Assembly (NCBI RefSeq): GCF_017833295.1
Contig: NZ_JAFIBW010000001.1
Coordinates: 4,429,501 to 4,493,500 of the forward strand
Direction: 5' to 3'
Length of the DNA: 64,000 nt
Source: Methylobacterium sp. PvR107
GTDB taxonomy: Bacteria > Pseudomonadota > Alphaproteobacteria > Rhizobiales > Beijerinckiaceae
Part shown: positions 34,728 to 44,346 of the stretch, piece after piece
Numbering within the stretch: position 1 is the first letter of the stretch
How the letters are laid out: every line of letters begins with the position of its first letter
Program-made: the position numbers and the translations under genes
The notes under the pieces: generated by a model
What the model saw: the letters and a program-made list of their open reading frames with translations, nothing else
What the model was told of the DNA's origin: nothing
The model's database searches: none

Positions 34728-35816
34728 TCAAACGGTTGCCGACGATCCGGCATCGGGAAAGCCAGGGAGCGGCCCCGATGTCGGGCCGCTCACCGCCAGA
34801 ACCTTGAACAGAGAGCCCATCCCGCGCTCGCCAGAGTCTGTCAGCCGAGTGACCGCCCGGTCGATCTCGGCGGACTGGGCATCCGTCGCGCGGGTCTTCA
34901 GCCGTTCGGCGCGGGCGCTCAGGCCCAGGGCGAACAGGAAATCCCGCTGATCGACAGGTCCATGGACCTGCGCGCCCTGGCTGCTTGCCGCCCGGGCCAA
35001 CGCCGCGAAATCGACGTGATGGGTCAGGTCCGCTTCCCCAGGGGCAGCCAGCGGATCCGCGAAACGGTGGCCCGCCACCGCCTGCAGGGTGTCGCCGAAG
35101 CCAGGTCGGACATGGCCGTAATCGACGGCGAGCAGAGCGCCTCCCGATGCAGTGAACCGTTGCGCCAGCGCCCGCATCGCCGCGAGACCAGCTGTCGGCA
35201 CGCTGAGCAACGCCCCGTCTGGCCCGTCGGCGTCGAGGCCCGGGGTCGGCTCCGGCGCGAGGCCGAAGACGAACATGCCCTGCGGCCCCAGGCCGACCTG
35301 CCGCTCGTGCCAACCGGTCGGCCGGCGCTCGAACTGGCGGACCGGGAGGCAGTCGAAGAATTCGTTGGCGAGCAGGATCGCCGGGCCTGGAGGCAGCGTC
35401 TCGATCTCTGCGTGCCAGATCGCGCCGGTGCCAGCGAGGTTGCGCTCCTGCACGGCGCGCAAGATCGGGCTCATTTCGACGAGGTGCGGCGTGACCCGCA
35501 CATCCGGACTTGCGGCCCGCAAGGTCCGCAAGGCATCGGCCAACAGCGTGCCGCGGCCTGGGCCGAGTTCGATCAGGACGAGCGGGTCCGGCTGACCCAT
35601 CAGCCCGTGGACATAGGCCGTCCAGGCGCCGATCAGCTCGCCGAACATCTGGCTGATCTCGGGCGCCGTCGTGAAGTCTCCCTGCGCGCCGAGGGGATCG
35701 CGGGTGCGATAATAGCCGTGGACCGGATGGCCGAGGCACAGCGCCATGTAGCGATCGACGCCGATCGGCCCGTTCTGCCGGATCAGCGCGGCGATCTCGG
35801 CCCCGAGGGGCGTCAC
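34728..35816 (-). CDS. NDUFAF7/MidA-type SAM-dependent methyltransferase
   Basis: 362 residues from a GTG at 35816 overlapping the lgt stop (GTGA). It has the NDUFAF7 layout: YMALCLGHPVHGYYRTRDPL (residues about 22-41), GDFTTAPEISQMFGELIGAW and the SAM motif LIELGPGRGTL, then NEFFDCLPVRQF. In mitochondria the enzyme methylates an Arg of complex I. A similar role in bacterial complex I is likely. Position directly after lgt is conserved among alphaproteobacteria. Confidence 0.88.
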   Translation of the reverse strand: MTPLGAEIAALIRQNGPIGVDRYMALCLGHPVHGYYRTRDPLGAQGDFTTAPEISQMFGELIGAWTAYVHGLMGQPDPLVLIELGPGRGTLLADALRTLRAASPDVRVTPHLVEMSPILRAVQERNLAGTGAIWHAEIETLPPGPAILLANEFFDCLPVRQFERRPTGWHERQVGLGPQGMFVFGLAPEPTPGLDADGPDGALLSVPTAGLAAMRALAQRFTASGGALLAVDYGHVRPGFGDTLQAVAGHRFADPLAAPGEADLTHHVDFAALARAASSQGAQVHGPVDQRDFLFALGLSARAERLKTRATDAQSAEIDRAVTRLTDSGERGMGSLFKVLAVSGPTSGPLPGFPDAGSSATV

Positions 35817-36718
35817 GCTTCCACGGGCGCCTTCGGCGCCTCCTCGGCGGCGGCGAGCCCATCGACCGGGTGGCGCGGGCGTGTCCGGCCGGTGGCGGCC
35901 AGCACGATATAGGTCAGCCCGACGATCATCATCGGCACGCACAGGAGCATGCCCATGGTCACGCCGCCGCCCATCGGGCCGAGATGATCGCCGAACAGGA
36001 AGCCGAGCTGGCGATCCGGCTCGCGGAAGAACTCGCAGAAGGTCCGGGCCAGGGCGTAGCCGAGGACGAAGATGCCGCCGAGCAGGCCGGGCTTGCGGAA
36101 GCCGAACCGGTGCACGGCGATCGCCATGACGATGAACAGCAGCAGCCCTTCGGTCGCCGCCTCGTAGAGCTGGCTCGGATGACGGGGCAGGGGACCGCCG
36201 CTGGGGAACACGACCGCGTAGGGAAAATCGGTCGCGACACGGCCCCAGAGCTCGCCATTCACGAAATTGGCGATGCGGCCGAAGAACAGCCCGATCGGCA
36301 CGACCACGGCGCCGATGTCGAGCAGCGTGTAGCCGTTGAGCTTCTTGGCGCGGGCGAACAGCAGGAAGGCCAGGATCGCGCCGATGAAGCCGCCGTGAAA
36401 CGACATCCCGCCGTTGCGGATCGCCAGGATCTCGATCGGGTCGGCGATATACATCGGCAGGTTGTAGAACAGCACGTAGCCGATCCGGCCGCCCAGCACG
36501 ACGCCCAGCGCCACCCAGACGACGAGGTCGTCGATGTCGACGACCTGCGGGCGCTTCACCACGCCCCAGAGGCTGTCGGCCATCACGAGGCGGCGCGCAT
36601 AGTACCAGCCGCCGATCAGGCCGGCGATGTAGGCGAGCGCGTACCATTTGATCGTGATCGGCCCGATCGCGAGCGCCACCGGATCGATGGCCGGAAAGGG
36701 CAGGGCGAGGAGCGGCAT
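35813..36718 (-). CDS. lgt: Prolipoprotein diacylglyceryl transferase
   Basis: 301 residues from the ATG at 36718, preceded by a strong GGAGGTGAG site. It has seven or so membrane spans and the Lgt signature GRIANFVNGELWGR (residues about 145-158), plus MSFHGGFIGA and RHPSQLYEAATEG. It attaches diacylglycerol to the lipobox Cys of lipoproteins in the inner membrane. The C-terminus has a short Ala/Pro/Glu tail. A GTG three codons upstream lies inside the ribosome site and was rejected. Confidence 0.95.
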   Translation of the reverse strand: MPLLALPFPAIDPVALAIGPITIKWYALAYIAGLIGGWYYARRLVMADSLWGVVKRPQVVDIDDLVVWVALGVVLGGRIGYVLFYNLPMYIADPIEILAIRNGGMSFHGGFIGAILAFLLFARAKKLNGYTLLDIGAVVVPIGLFFGRIANFVNGELWGRVATDFPYAVVFPSGGPLPRHPSQLYEAATEGLLLFIVMAIAVHRFGFRKPGLLGGIFVLGYALARTFCEFFREPDRQLGFLFGDHLGPMGGGVTMGMLLCVPMMIVGLTYIVLAATGRTRPRHPVDGLAAAEEAPKAPVEA

Positions 36719-36801
36719 CAATCTCACCTCCGGAGCGGCCGGATTGGACGCCGAAGGGGCGAGGCGTCAAGCCTGCGCAGGAGCTGATCGGACAGGTGCC
36801 C

Positions 36802-37701
36802 TCAGGCCGGCACGAACAAGAAGCCGTGTCCGTCCGGCCCGGCGCAATACACGGTCGAGCCGTCGGCGGAAGCCTGCGGCGCAAGTCCGGACGCGCGCAG
36901 TCGTCGCGACAGCCCCGGCAGATCGGCCGCGGAGAAAACGTAGCGGGTCGCGGCTCGGTCGCCTGGACCGGCGCCCCGCCCCCGCGCGATGACGGGAGGC
37001 CGGCGATAGTGGAGCAACTCCACGTGCGGTTCTGAGGCCGGCGGTTCCAGCGCGATCACGTCGACCTGCGGATCCTCAAGCCCGTCGAGGCGCGCCTGCT
37101 CCGGACCCTGATTCAAGCCGCGCGCCGCCACCGTCAGGCCGAGCGACCCGGTCAGGAAAGCCAGGGTGGCGTCGAGGCCGGTGACGGTGATCGCCGAATG
37201 ATCGATGCCCAGAAACAGGCCCGGCGCGTCGCGCCAGCGCGCGGCGGGCGGGCCACCGGGAAAGACGATCAACTCCAGCGGATGCCCATCGGGATCGCGG
37301 AATTTGTAGGCGGTCACGCTTCCTGTGGATGCCGGAAGGCGCTGCGGCCCACCGCGGCTGATGGGTGTGGGGGCGAGTCGCGCCAGCTGCGCCATCGCGG
37401 CCGCCATGTCGCGAACCGGGATTGCGAGGTGCTGGAAGAACGCGTCCGTCGCCGCAGGATCGGCCGGGTAGGGCGCGCCGGGCGGATCGAGCACCAGGAA
37501 GGTCACGGTCTGGGCGCCGAGCTGCATGCGCAACTGCGTCGCGCGACGGTCCGTAAGCCCCATCACCTCCGCTTGCGCGGCCGGCACGGGTTCCGGCGGG
37601 GCGATCCGCACGAAGCCAAGTCCGTCGCGGTAGAACGCCTCGGTGACCGAGAGATCCGAGACGGTGCGGCTGAAGCCGACGATCGCCCGTACGCCGCTCA
37701 C
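36802..37701 (-). CDS. Two-domain VOC (glyoxalase-fold) protein
   Basis: 299 residues from a GTG at 37701 overlapping the previous stop (GTGA). There are two vicinal-oxygen-chelate halves: GFSRTVSDLSVTEAFYRDGL to FRDPDGHPLELIVFPGG (residues about 8-155) and LGIDHSAITVTGLDATLAFL to AGPDGHGFLFVP (about 170-299). These resemble dioxygenases and glyoxalases that bind a metal through His/Glu. The substrate is unknown. It is the last gene of a three-gene operon with an SMP-30 lactonase and a cupin protein. Confidence 0.8.
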   Translation of the reverse strand: MSGVRAIVGFSRTVSDLSVTEAFYRDGLGFVRIAPPEPVPAAQAEVMGLTDRRATQLRMQLGAQTVTFLVLDPPGAPYPADPAATDAFFQHLAIPVRDMAAAMAQLARLAPTPISRGGPQRLPASTGSVTAYKFRDPDGHPLELIVFPGGPPAARWRDAPGLFLGIDHSAITVTGLDATLAFLTGSLGLTVAARGLNQGPEQARLDGLEDPQVDVIALEPPASEPHVELLHYRRPPVIARGRGAGPGDRAATRYVFSAADLPGLSRRLRASGLAPQASADGSTVYCAGPDGHGFLFVPA

Positions 37702-38600
37702 AGCAAAGGCGCTCCGCGCACGTTCACGTAGATCGCGTAGAGCGTGTGCGACGCGCAGAGGAACAGGCGGCTGTCGTTTCGTCCGCCAAAGGTCAGGTTT
37801 GCCACGGTTGTGGGCACCAGGATCTTGCCGACCAATTCGCCTCCGGGGTCGATGCAGTGCACCCCGTCCCCGGCGCTCGACCAGAGATTGCCGTGCTCGT
37901 CGCAGCGGATCCCGTCTGCATTGCCCGGATGGATCGTGCAGAACACCGCGCCTCCAGACAGTCTGCCGTCCTCGGCAACGTCGAACACCCGAACGTGCTG
38001 GAGCGGTTCGGGGTCGAACTGGAGGCCAGTCTCGACGATGTAGAGCTTGCGCTCGTCCGGCGAGAAACAGAGCCCGTTCGGCCCCTGAAAATCGTCGGCC
38101 ACCACCCGCAGCGAGCCGTCGCGCGGGTCGAAGCGGTAGATGGCGGCGGGCAGCTCCGATTCTTGCTTGCCGCCCTCGTAGTCGGTCTGGATGCCGTAGG
38201 GTGGGTCGGTGAACCAGACCGTGCCGTCGGACTTGCAGACGATGTCGTTGGGCGAATTCAGCCGCCGCCCCCGGTAGCGCTCGACCAAGCTGGTGATGCG
38301 GCCGTCGAGCTCGGTCCGGTGGATGCGCCGGCCGCGATGCGAGCACGACAGCATCCGCCCCTGCCGGTCGCGGGCGTGACCGTTCTCGAAGTCGCTCGCC
38401 TCCCGGTAGACGCTGAGGCCTGCATCTTCCGCCCAGCGCATCACCCGGTTGTTGGGCAGATCCGAGAACAGCAGCTCATCCCGGTCACCGAACCAGACGG
38501 GACCTTCGGTCCATCGGAACCCCTCGGCCAGTTTCTGCAAGGGCGCATTCGGCAGAACGTAGGCCCTGAAGCGCGGCTGCGTGAGTTCGAAGCCGTCCAT
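37698..38600 (-). CDS. SMP-30/gluconolactonase family protein
   Basis: 300 residues. A beta-propeller lactonase with metal-ligand segments TEGPVWFG, RRLNSPNDIVCKSDGTVWFT, GPNGLCFSPDE and HPGNADGIRCDEHGNLW. It hydrolyses sugar or aromatic lactones, probably in the cytoplasm; no signal peptide. It starts 9 bases after the upstream cupin gene and its TGA overlaps the GTG of the VOC gene, so the three are co-transcribed. Confidence 0.87.
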   Translation of the reverse strand: MDGFELTQPRFRAYVLPNAPLQKLAEGFRWTEGPVWFGDRDELLFSDLPNNRVMRWAEDAGLSVYREASDFENGHARDRQGRMLSCSHRGRRIHRTELDGRITSLVERYRGRRLNSPNDIVCKSDGTVWFTDPPYGIQTDYEGGKQESELPAAIYRFDPRDGSLRVVADDFQGPNGLCFSPDERKLYIVETGLQFDPEPLQHVRVFDVAEDGRLSGGAVFCTIHPGNADGIRCDEHGNLWSSAGDGVHCIDPGGELVGKILVPTTVANLTFGGRNDSRLFLCASHTLYAIYVNVRGAPLL

Positions 38601-38609
38601 GGCCGGTCC

Positions 38610-39059
38610 CTACTTGAACCGGCCCGGCTGGTTCACGGTCGGCTCCACCTGAAGGCCGGTCACGATCATCGTGCAGGGCTCGTCGCCGACCGTGCCGGAC
38701 AGATGGCCCTTTCTTCCGCCCTGTTCCTTCGTGTTCTGGTCCTCGCCCATCATCAGCTCGCCGGGGCCCATCTCGACCCGATGGCCGTCCATGGTTTCCA
38801 CGAACCAGCGTCCGGAAAGGATCGCGATCCATTGCGGGCGGGGGTTCTCGTGCCACTCGCCGACCCACCCCACCGGCAGAACCGTGAAGGTCACGATCGA
38901 CTGCGCCGGGGCCATCTTGTCGTTCCACTGGGGCGCGGTCTCGGGGTTGATCCCCTCGAACTTGAAGCGTTCCAGGTGGAAAAGCTCCTGGCGGCTCATC
39001 CCCTCTGCGTCGGTGTAGACGTGCCAGTACGGCATCGTCGGAGGGGTCGGCTCGCTCAT
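38610..39059 (-). CDS. Cupin domain protein
   Basis: 149 residues. A single cupin domain with the first metal-binding motif WVGEWHENPRPQWIAILSG (residues about 65-83) and a second half (FVETMDGHRVEMGPGELMMG). The N-terminus (PYWHVYTDAEGMSRQELFHL) recalls small cupins found beside lactonases. It likely binds a metal and a small acid or sugar. First gene of the cupin / SMP-30 / VOC operon. No pathway can be proved from the window. Confidence 0.78.
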   Translation of the reverse strand: MSEPTPPTMPYWHVYTDAEGMSRQELFHLERFKFEGINPETAPQWNDKMAPAQSIVTFTVLPVGWVGEWHENPRPQWIAILSGRWFVETMDGHRVEMGPGELMMGEDQNTKEQGGRKGHLSGTVGDEPCTMIVTGLQVEPTVNQPGRFK

Positions 39060-39129
39060 CGTCGCTCCTGCGGCGGAGATCTTGATCCTCGCACAACGAG
39101 TGGATCCGGCGATGGTTCGCGGCCTGCAA

Positions 39130-39633
39130 TCAGGACAATCCGGAACCCTCGGGCCAGGGGATCGGCCGGGTCATGATCAAGTCCCAAGCAGCCGGGCAAT
39201 CCTCCGGAAAAGCCGCCGCGTCGAGTCCAGTTTCGCCCGCGGCCACACTTCGCGCACGGTGAAAGGCCCGGGCAATGAGTCGGCGAATCCGTGATCGCAG
39301 GCTGGGACTGTCTTTCAGACGATCTTGGACGATAGGGCGCCGGGTCCGTGTCGACGTGACTCAATTCGGGATCCGACGTGTGGGCTGATGATCCCGTTTG
39401 AGCAGATGAGGTCGTACCACGCTCAGCGCGCTGGTCAGCGCATGACGCTCGCTGCGACCCACGTCGGCGATCTCATCCGCAAGATGCTCGATATCGAGTC
39501 GCGACCAAGCCTCCGCCCGCAGGAAGCGCGCCTGCCCCTGAGACCAGGCGTCGCCTTCCTCATCGTAGTCCGTGGCGCCCGATCCGTGCGGCGCACGCTT
39601 GCGACCGGTCACGGCCGCCTCCGCGCACCCCAT
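39130..39633 (-). pseudogene. DUF29 gene interrupted by an in-frame TGA
   Basis: Codons from 39633 read TDYDEEGDAWSQGQARFLRA, IEHLADEIADVGRSERHALT and HLLKRDHQPTRRIPN, then TGA at 39361-39363. Reading straight through in the same frame gives RLKDSPSLRSRIRRLIARAF, ETGLDAAAFPEDCPAAWDLI and the natural stop at 39130. These are the N- and C-terminal halves of a DUF29 protein (about 168 codons). The stop falls where DUF29 proteins normally have Trp (RRSRSW), so TGG to TGA is likely. Function of the family is unknown. Confidence 0.8.
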
Positions 39634-39652
39634 TCAGGGCGTGCTAAGCGGA

Positions 39653-41140
39653 TCACATCTGCTCGGGAATCCGATCGGTCTGTGCGAGGTTCGAGAACCG
39701 GGTGATGTTGGCGTCGAACTGCAGCTCCACCGTGCCGGTCGGGCCGTGGCGCTGCTTGCCGAGGATCACCTCGGCCTTGCCGTGGACGCGCTGCATCTCG
39801 GCTTCCCAGGCGAAGAACTCTTCCGTCCCTTCGCGCGGCTTCTTGTTACCGACGTAATATTCCTCGCGGAACACGAACATCACCACGTCGGCGTCCTGCT
39901 CGATCGAGCCCGATTCGCGCAGGTCCGAAAGCTGGGGACGCTTGTCGTCGCGATTCTCGACCTGACGGGAGAGCTGCGACAGGCCGATAATCGGCACCGC
40001 CAGCTCCTTGGCCAGCGCCTTCATGCCGGTGGTGATCTCGGTCATCTCCTGCACGCGGTTGTCGCTGCGCTTGCCCGAGCCAGAGAGCAGCTGCAGGTAA
40101 TCGACGATCAGCAGGTCGAGGCCCTTCTGGCGCTTGAGGCGTCGGGCGCGTGCGGAGAGCTGGGCGATCGAGATGCCGCCGCTCTGGTCGATATAGAACG
40201 GGATCGTCTGCATATCGCGGGCGGCGTCGGTGATCTTGTAGAAATCCTCCGGACGGATGTCGCCGCGGCGGATCTTGTAGGAGGGCACGCCCGACTGCTC
40301 GGCGATGATACGGGTCGCCAGCTGCTCGGCCGACATCTCGAGGGAGAAGAACCCGACGATGCCGCCGTTCACGGTCTTGGTCGTGCCGTCCGGCTGCTTC
40401 TCGCCGCGATACGCCTTGGCGATGTTGAAGGCGATGTTGGTCACCAGCGAGGTCTTGCCCATGGCCGGGCGCCCCGCGAGGATGATTAGGTCGGAGGGCT
40501 GCAGGCCGCCCATCTTGGCGTCGAGATCGCTCAGGCCGGTGGCGATGCCCGAGAGCTTGCCGTCGCGCTGGTAGGCCTTGGCGGCCATGTCGACGGCGGC
40601 GGTGAGGGCGTCCGAGAACTTCTGGAAGCCGCCGTCGTAGCGTCCGGCCTCGGCCAGTTCGTAGAGGCGGCGCTCGGTCTCCTCGATCTGGTCCCGAGGA
40701 GCCTGCTCCACCGGCGCCTCGTAGGCGCCGTTGACCAGATCCTCGCCGATGGTGATCAGCCGGCGGCGGATGGCGAGATCGTAGATCGTGCGGCCGTAAT
40801 CGCCGGCGTTGATCACCGTGGTGGCATCGGCGGCGAGCCGGGCGAGGTATTGCATGACCGTCTGGCCGCCGAAATCGGCGTCGCCCAGATAGGTCTTCAT
40901 GGTGATCGGCGTCGCGAGCTTACCGGCCCGGATCAGCGAGGCCGCCACCGTGAAGATCTGCTGGTGGGCATCCTCCATGAAGTGCTCGGCGAGCAGAAAG
41001 TCCGACACCCGGTAATAGGCATCGTTGTTCACCAGGATCGCGCCCAGCAACGCCTGCTCCGCGTCGATGTTGTGCGGGGCGACGCGGTACTCGGCCTGGA
41101 CCGCTTCGAGCTTGGCCGTGAGCGCATTGGGCAGGGCCAT
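39653..41140 (-). CDS. dnaB: Replicative DNA helicase
   Basis: 495 residues from the ATG at 41140 (an earlier ATG at 41188 is not favoured). It has the N-terminal helical domain (DAEQALLGAILVNNDAYYRV) and the RecA-type ATPase: Walker A AGRPAMGKTSL (residues about 220), Walker B LLIVDYLQLL, GLSQLSRQVENRDDKRPQLS and LGKQRHGPTG. It unwinds DNA as a hexamer at the fork. It follows rplI, as in many alphaproteobacteria; alr, often next, is not present. Confidence 0.96.
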   Translation of the reverse strand: MALPNALTAKLEAVQAEYRVAPHNIDAEQALLGAILVNNDAYYRVSDFLLAEHFMEDAHQQIFTVAASLIRAGKLATPITMKTYLGDADFGGQTVMQYLARLAADATTVINAGDYGRTIYDLAIRRRLITIGEDLVNGAYEAPVEQAPRDQIEETERRLYELAEAGRYDGGFQKFSDALTAAVDMAAKAYQRDGKLSGIATGLSDLDAKMGGLQPSDLIILAGRPAMGKTSLVTNIAFNIAKAYRGEKQPDGTTKTVNGGIVGFFSLEMSAEQLATRIIAEQSGVPSYKIRRGDIRPEDFYKITDAARDMQTIPFYIDQSGGISIAQLSARARRLKRQKGLDLLIVDYLQLLSGSGKRSDNRVQEMTEITTGMKALAKELAVPIIGLSQLSRQVENRDDKRPQLSDLRESGSIEQDADVVMFVFREEYYVGNKKPREGTEEFFAWEAEMQRVHGKAEVILGKQRHGPTGTVELQFDANITRFSNLAQTDRIPEQM

Positions 41141-41265
41141 CGGCGGACGACTCCGTATCAGGCGCCGCGGCGGGCGCACCAGGATCACACCGCACGACCT
41201 TGGCCGCGGTATGGTTACCGAAGCCTAGCCGACGCTGCATTTACCGGGGCCGATCCCGGACAAGC

Positions 41266-41300
41266 GAACGCCCGCCGACTCTTGCAAGCGGCGGGCGTTC
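41266..41300 (-). terminator. Perfect hairpin between rplI and dnaB
   Basis: A perfect 12-base inverted repeat (gaacgcccgccg and cggcgggcgttc) with an 11-base loop, 157 bases after the rplI stop on the minus strand. No T-run follows. It probably terminates or attenuates the rpsF-rplI operon ahead of dnaB. The rest of 41141-41457 shows no gene. Confidence 0.5.
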
Positions 41301-41457
41301 ATGCTGGAACAAAACTGGAACGTGTCAAGCCTTGGGGAGGACGATCCCCGATGTTCACCGGTATACAGGCGCCGCCGACCCGCGGCAGAACGGCTCGACG
41401 CTCGGTCCCAGCCGCGGCTCCGGCCGACTGCGAGGCCGGTCGGTGCCGCGACAGGAA

Positions 41458-42030
41458 TCAGCCGCGATCGTCGGCGCCCTCGCCGGCATCGGCCAGCGCC
41501 GCACCGACTTCGAGGCCGAGGTCGTCGAGGTTGAATGCCTCACGCTCGGTGACCGACTCACCGCGGGCCTGACGCTCGGCTTCCTCGGGGCTGCGGGCGA
41601 CGTTGACGGTGATCTCGACCTCGACCTCGGGGTGCAGCACCACCGGGACCTTGTGGAGGCCCAGCGTCTTGATCGGCTGGTTCAGGGTGAATTGGCCGCG
41701 CTCGACCGTGAAGCCATCCTTCGCGACGACCTCGGCGAGGTCGCGAGTCGAGACGGAGCCGTAGAGCACGCCGGTCTCGCCCGACTGGCGGATCAGGATG
41801 AAGCTCTGGCCGTTCAGCTTCTCGGCCACCGCCTCGGCGTCCTTCTTGCGATCGAGGTTGCGGGCTTCGAGCTGGGCGCGCTGGCCCTCGAAGTGCTTCT
41901 TGTTGGCTTCCGTCGCGCGCAGGGCCTTGCCGCGGGCGAGCAGGAAGTTGCGGGCGAAGCCCGGGCGGACGTTCACAGTCTCGCCCATCTGGCCGAGCTT
42001 GGCCACGCGCTCGAGCAGGATCACTTCCAT
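41458..42030 (-). CDS. rplI: 50S ribosomal protein L9
   Basis: 190 residues. N-terminal signature [20 protein letters not shown] and [20 protein letters not shown]; linker and C-terminal domain present, followed by an acidic tail extension ([15 protein letters not shown]). It binds 23S rRNA at the L1 stalk base. It ends the rpsF-rpsR-DUF2232-rplI series. Confidence 0.97.
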   Translation of the reverse strand: MEVILLERVAKLGQMGETVNVRPGFARNFLLARGKALRATEANKKHFEGQRAQLEARNLDRKKDAEAVAEKLNGQSFILIRQSGETGVLYGSVSTRDLAEVVAKDGFTVERGQFTLNQPIKTLGLHKVPVVLHPEVEVEITVNVARSPEEAERQARGESVTEREAFNLDDLGLEVGAALADAGEGADDRG

Positions 42031-42071
42031 GGTCTTTCTCCTTCAGGTTGTCGGCCGCTGGGGCCGAGGTC

Positions 42072-43088
42072 TCACGGCGCCGGACTGTCCTTCGGACGAC
42101 GGCGGTCGAGGGCAGTGTCGGCGAGGCCGAACAGGGTGAGTGCCACCAGGGCGATGCCCTGGGTCACGAACAGGGTCAGGTACATGCCGAACAGCATCAG
42201 CCCGCGCCCCGGGCGGCCGCGCGAGCGGTCGTGGAAGGCGGCGAGCCCCTGGAGCGAGAAGGCGGCGCTGAACGCGCCGACCAGCGCGACGCCGAGCACG
42301 CCGACATAGCCGGGGGCGAAGCACATCAGCACCGCGACCGCGAGCGTCACCAGCGTCGCACGCGGCATGGCGGTTGACGGGATGTCCGGCCAGGGCCGCG
42401 GCAGGCGTCCCGAGATCTTGACGATCCGGGCGGAGGCCCAAAGATAGAAGGCGAGCAGCAGAGCCAGACCGTTCGCCGCGAAGGCCGGTACCACCCGCGC
42501 CAGCGCGTCGGCCAATTCGGTCCGCGTCACGTCGGCCGGGTCCGCGTCCGGTGCCGCCTTCGGATCGGCAGCGGTGTCCCCGGTCTCGGACGCCCGCCCG
42601 GCATCGCGGGTCTTGTCCGAATCGGACGGGGCGTCCGGCATCCGGGCCTGCACCAACGTGTTGGCGAGCCCGCGCAACTGCGCATCGAAGGCCGCGTGGT
42701 TCGGCGAGGACAGGACCGCGATGGCGATGAAGGCGAGGGCGGCCGTGGCCGCGATCCAGCCGAGCAGGCGGCCGGTCGGATACCATTCGAGGCCGTTCGG
42801 CGTCTCGCGACCCAGCAGGGTCAGATAGGCGAGCCACCACGCCGGCAGGGCGATATAGGCGCCGAAGGCCAGGCCCATGAAGGGCGCGATCAGCAGGACG
42901 AGCGCGAGGCTTCCGGTCGCGACCGCCGCGAGGGCGGCCTTGTGGCTCCAGCCCAGTCCGACGATCAGGATCGGCAGCGGCGCCACGAGGTAGAGCAGGA
43001 TCGCCAGCGGCGTCGCCTTCAGGAGCACCCCGAACAGGAGTGCCGAGACGAGGCCCGCGCCGATACCGATGCCGATATGCTGTGCCAT
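42072..43088 (-). CDS. DUF2232 membrane protein
   Basis: 338 residues with seven or eight predicted membrane spans (for example LVSALLFGVLLKATPLAILL) and a charged, Asp/Ala-rich cytoplasmic loop (residues about 150-190). It is found between rpsR and rplI across alphaproteobacteria, where its role is unknown. Downstream gap to rplI is 41 bases; the order supports co-transcription. Confidence 0.85.
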   Translation of the reverse strand: MAQHIGIGIGAGLVSALLFGVLLKATPLAILLYLVAPLPILIVGLGWSHKAALAAVATGSLALVLLIAPFMGLAFGAYIALPAWWLAYLTLLGRETPNGLEWYPTGRLLGWIAATAALAFIAIAVLSSPNHAAFDAQLRGLANTLVQARMPDAPSDSDKTRDAGRASETGDTAADPKAAPDADPADVTRTELADALARVVPAFAANGLALLLAFYLWASARIVKISGRLPRPWPDIPSTAMPRATLVTLAVAVLMCFAPGYVGVLGVALVGAFSAAFSLQGLAAFHDRSRGRPGRGLMLFGMYLTLFVTQGIALVALTLFGLADTALDRRRPKDSPAP

Positions 43089-43178
43089 GAATTCCGCTGT
43101 CCCGCTGCCGCTGCGGCAGGGTTAGGGGCGGCGATGCGCCCCAACGATCGGGCGGCGCGAGCCGCCCTCTGCGAGGAA

Positions 43179-43202
43179 CCGGCCCGGGCTGGCCCGGGCC
43201 GG
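43179..43202 (-). terminator. Hairpin after rpsR
   Basis: A perfect 10-base stem (ccggcccggg and cccgggccgg) with a 4-base loop, 14 bases after the rpsR stop on the minus strand. Probably an attenuator before the DUF2232 gene; no T-run. Confidence 0.45.
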
Positions 43203-43216
43203 CGGGTGTCGATGGC

Positions 43217-43474
43217 CTACTTGATCACGTAGGGCAGCAGGCCGAGGAAGCGGGCGCGCTTGATCGCCTGGGCGAGTTCACGCTGCTTCTTGGCCGAGAC
43301 CGCGGTGATCCGCGACGGCACGATCTTGCCGCGCTCGGACACGTAGCGGGACAGGAGCTTGACGTCCTTGTAGTCGATCTTCGGCGCGTTCGCGCCAGAG
43401 AACGGGCAGGTCTTGCGACGACGGAAGAAGGGACGGCGTCCGCCGCCCGCACCCGCACCAGCACCGAATGCCAT
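43217..43474 (-). CDS. rpsR: 30S ribosomal protein S18
   Basis: 85 residues, normal size. It has the S18 signature [20 protein letters not shown] and [20 protein letters not shown], with a short Gly-rich N-terminus. It pairs with S6 in the platform of the small subunit. Only 3 bases separate it from rpsF. Confidence 0.97.
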   Translation of the reverse strand: MAFGAGAGAGGGRRPFFRRRKTCPFSGANAPKIDYKDVKLLSRYVSERGKIVPSRITAVSAKKQRELAQAIKRARFLGLLPYVIK

Positions 43475-43477
43475 GGC

Positions 43478-43942
43478 TTAGCCCTCCCCGCCGAAGCTGC
43501 GCTCGCCGCGATCACCTCGATCGCCCCGGTCACCCCGGTCGCCACCGAAGCCGCCGCCACCGCCGAAGCCCTCGTCGTCGCGACGACGGCCGCGCTCACG
43601 ATCCTTGCGGTCGTCGCGGTCGCGCTTCTGCATCATGGCGGACGGCTCCTGATCGAGCTCCTCGACCCGGACGGTCATGAAGCGCAGGACGTCTTCGGAG
43701 ATCTGCATCTGGCGCTCCATCTCGGCGATGGCGGCCGGCGGGGCGTCGATGTTGAGGAGCGCGAAATGCGCCTTGCGGTTCTTCTTGATCCGGTAGGCGA
43801 GGGACTTCACGCCCCACATCTCGATCTTCTCGAGACGGCCACCGTTCTGCTCGATCACACCCTTGTAGGTGTCGATCATCGTCTCGACCTGCTGGGACGT
43901 CACGTCCTGGCGGGCCAAGAGCACATGCTCGTAGAGAGGCAT
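43478..43942 (-). CDS. rpsF: 30S ribosomal protein S6
   Basis: 154 residues from the ATG at 43942. Signature [20 protein letters not shown] and [21 protein letters not shown] long C-terminal tail is basic/acidic and Gly-rich with four GDR units ([20 protein letters not shown]). Such a tail is common in alphaproteobacterial S6; it is probably disordered. First gene of the operon. Confidence 0.97.
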   Translation of the reverse strand: MPLYEHVLLARQDVTSQQVETMIDTYKGVIEQNGGRLEKIEMWGVKSLAYRIKKNRKAHFALLNIDAPPAAIAEMERQMQISEDVLRFMTVRVEELDQEPSAMMQKRDRDDRKDRERGRRRDDEGFGGGGGFGGDRGDRGDRGDRGERSFGGEG

Positions 43943-44346
43943 TGTCGGGCCTTTCGTCGTCAAAAGGAGCCCGTCCGCCGGAGGCGGGGGTTCGGGCCGG
44001 TTCATCTCGCGGAACGCTCGGCGCCAAGCCCTTCGAGCCGATTTTCAGGCCCGAGCGGTTGATCGAAGGCGGAGACACCGGACGACGGGTTCTTGATGAG
44101 CCCTATGCCGCAAGCGGCACCGTCCGTTCAGCCCCCGGCCGGAGCGAACGCGAGGGGCGGCGGATAGTCGGTTTTCCGGGCGCTGGCAAGTCTGCCGGCG
44201 GGCCGTCCGTGGGGCGGACGCGCGCGATCCGTCTTGTCGGGGCGGCCAAACGCCAGCATATCGCAGCCACGGAGGGGCGGCGTGCCGCGCGGCGGATCTT
44301 TCCCGCAGGCCTGTCGGACCGCGCCGATACGGGGACGAACGAGCGG
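43943..44346. promoter_or_regulatory. Divergent intergenic region rpsF / pdxJ
   Basis: 404 bases with no convincing gene. It must hold the promoters of the rpsF operon (minus) and of the pdxJ operon (plus). I see a short inverted repeat (tgccgcaagcggca, 44107-44120) but cannot place -35/-10 boxes with confidence. Confidence 0.35.
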
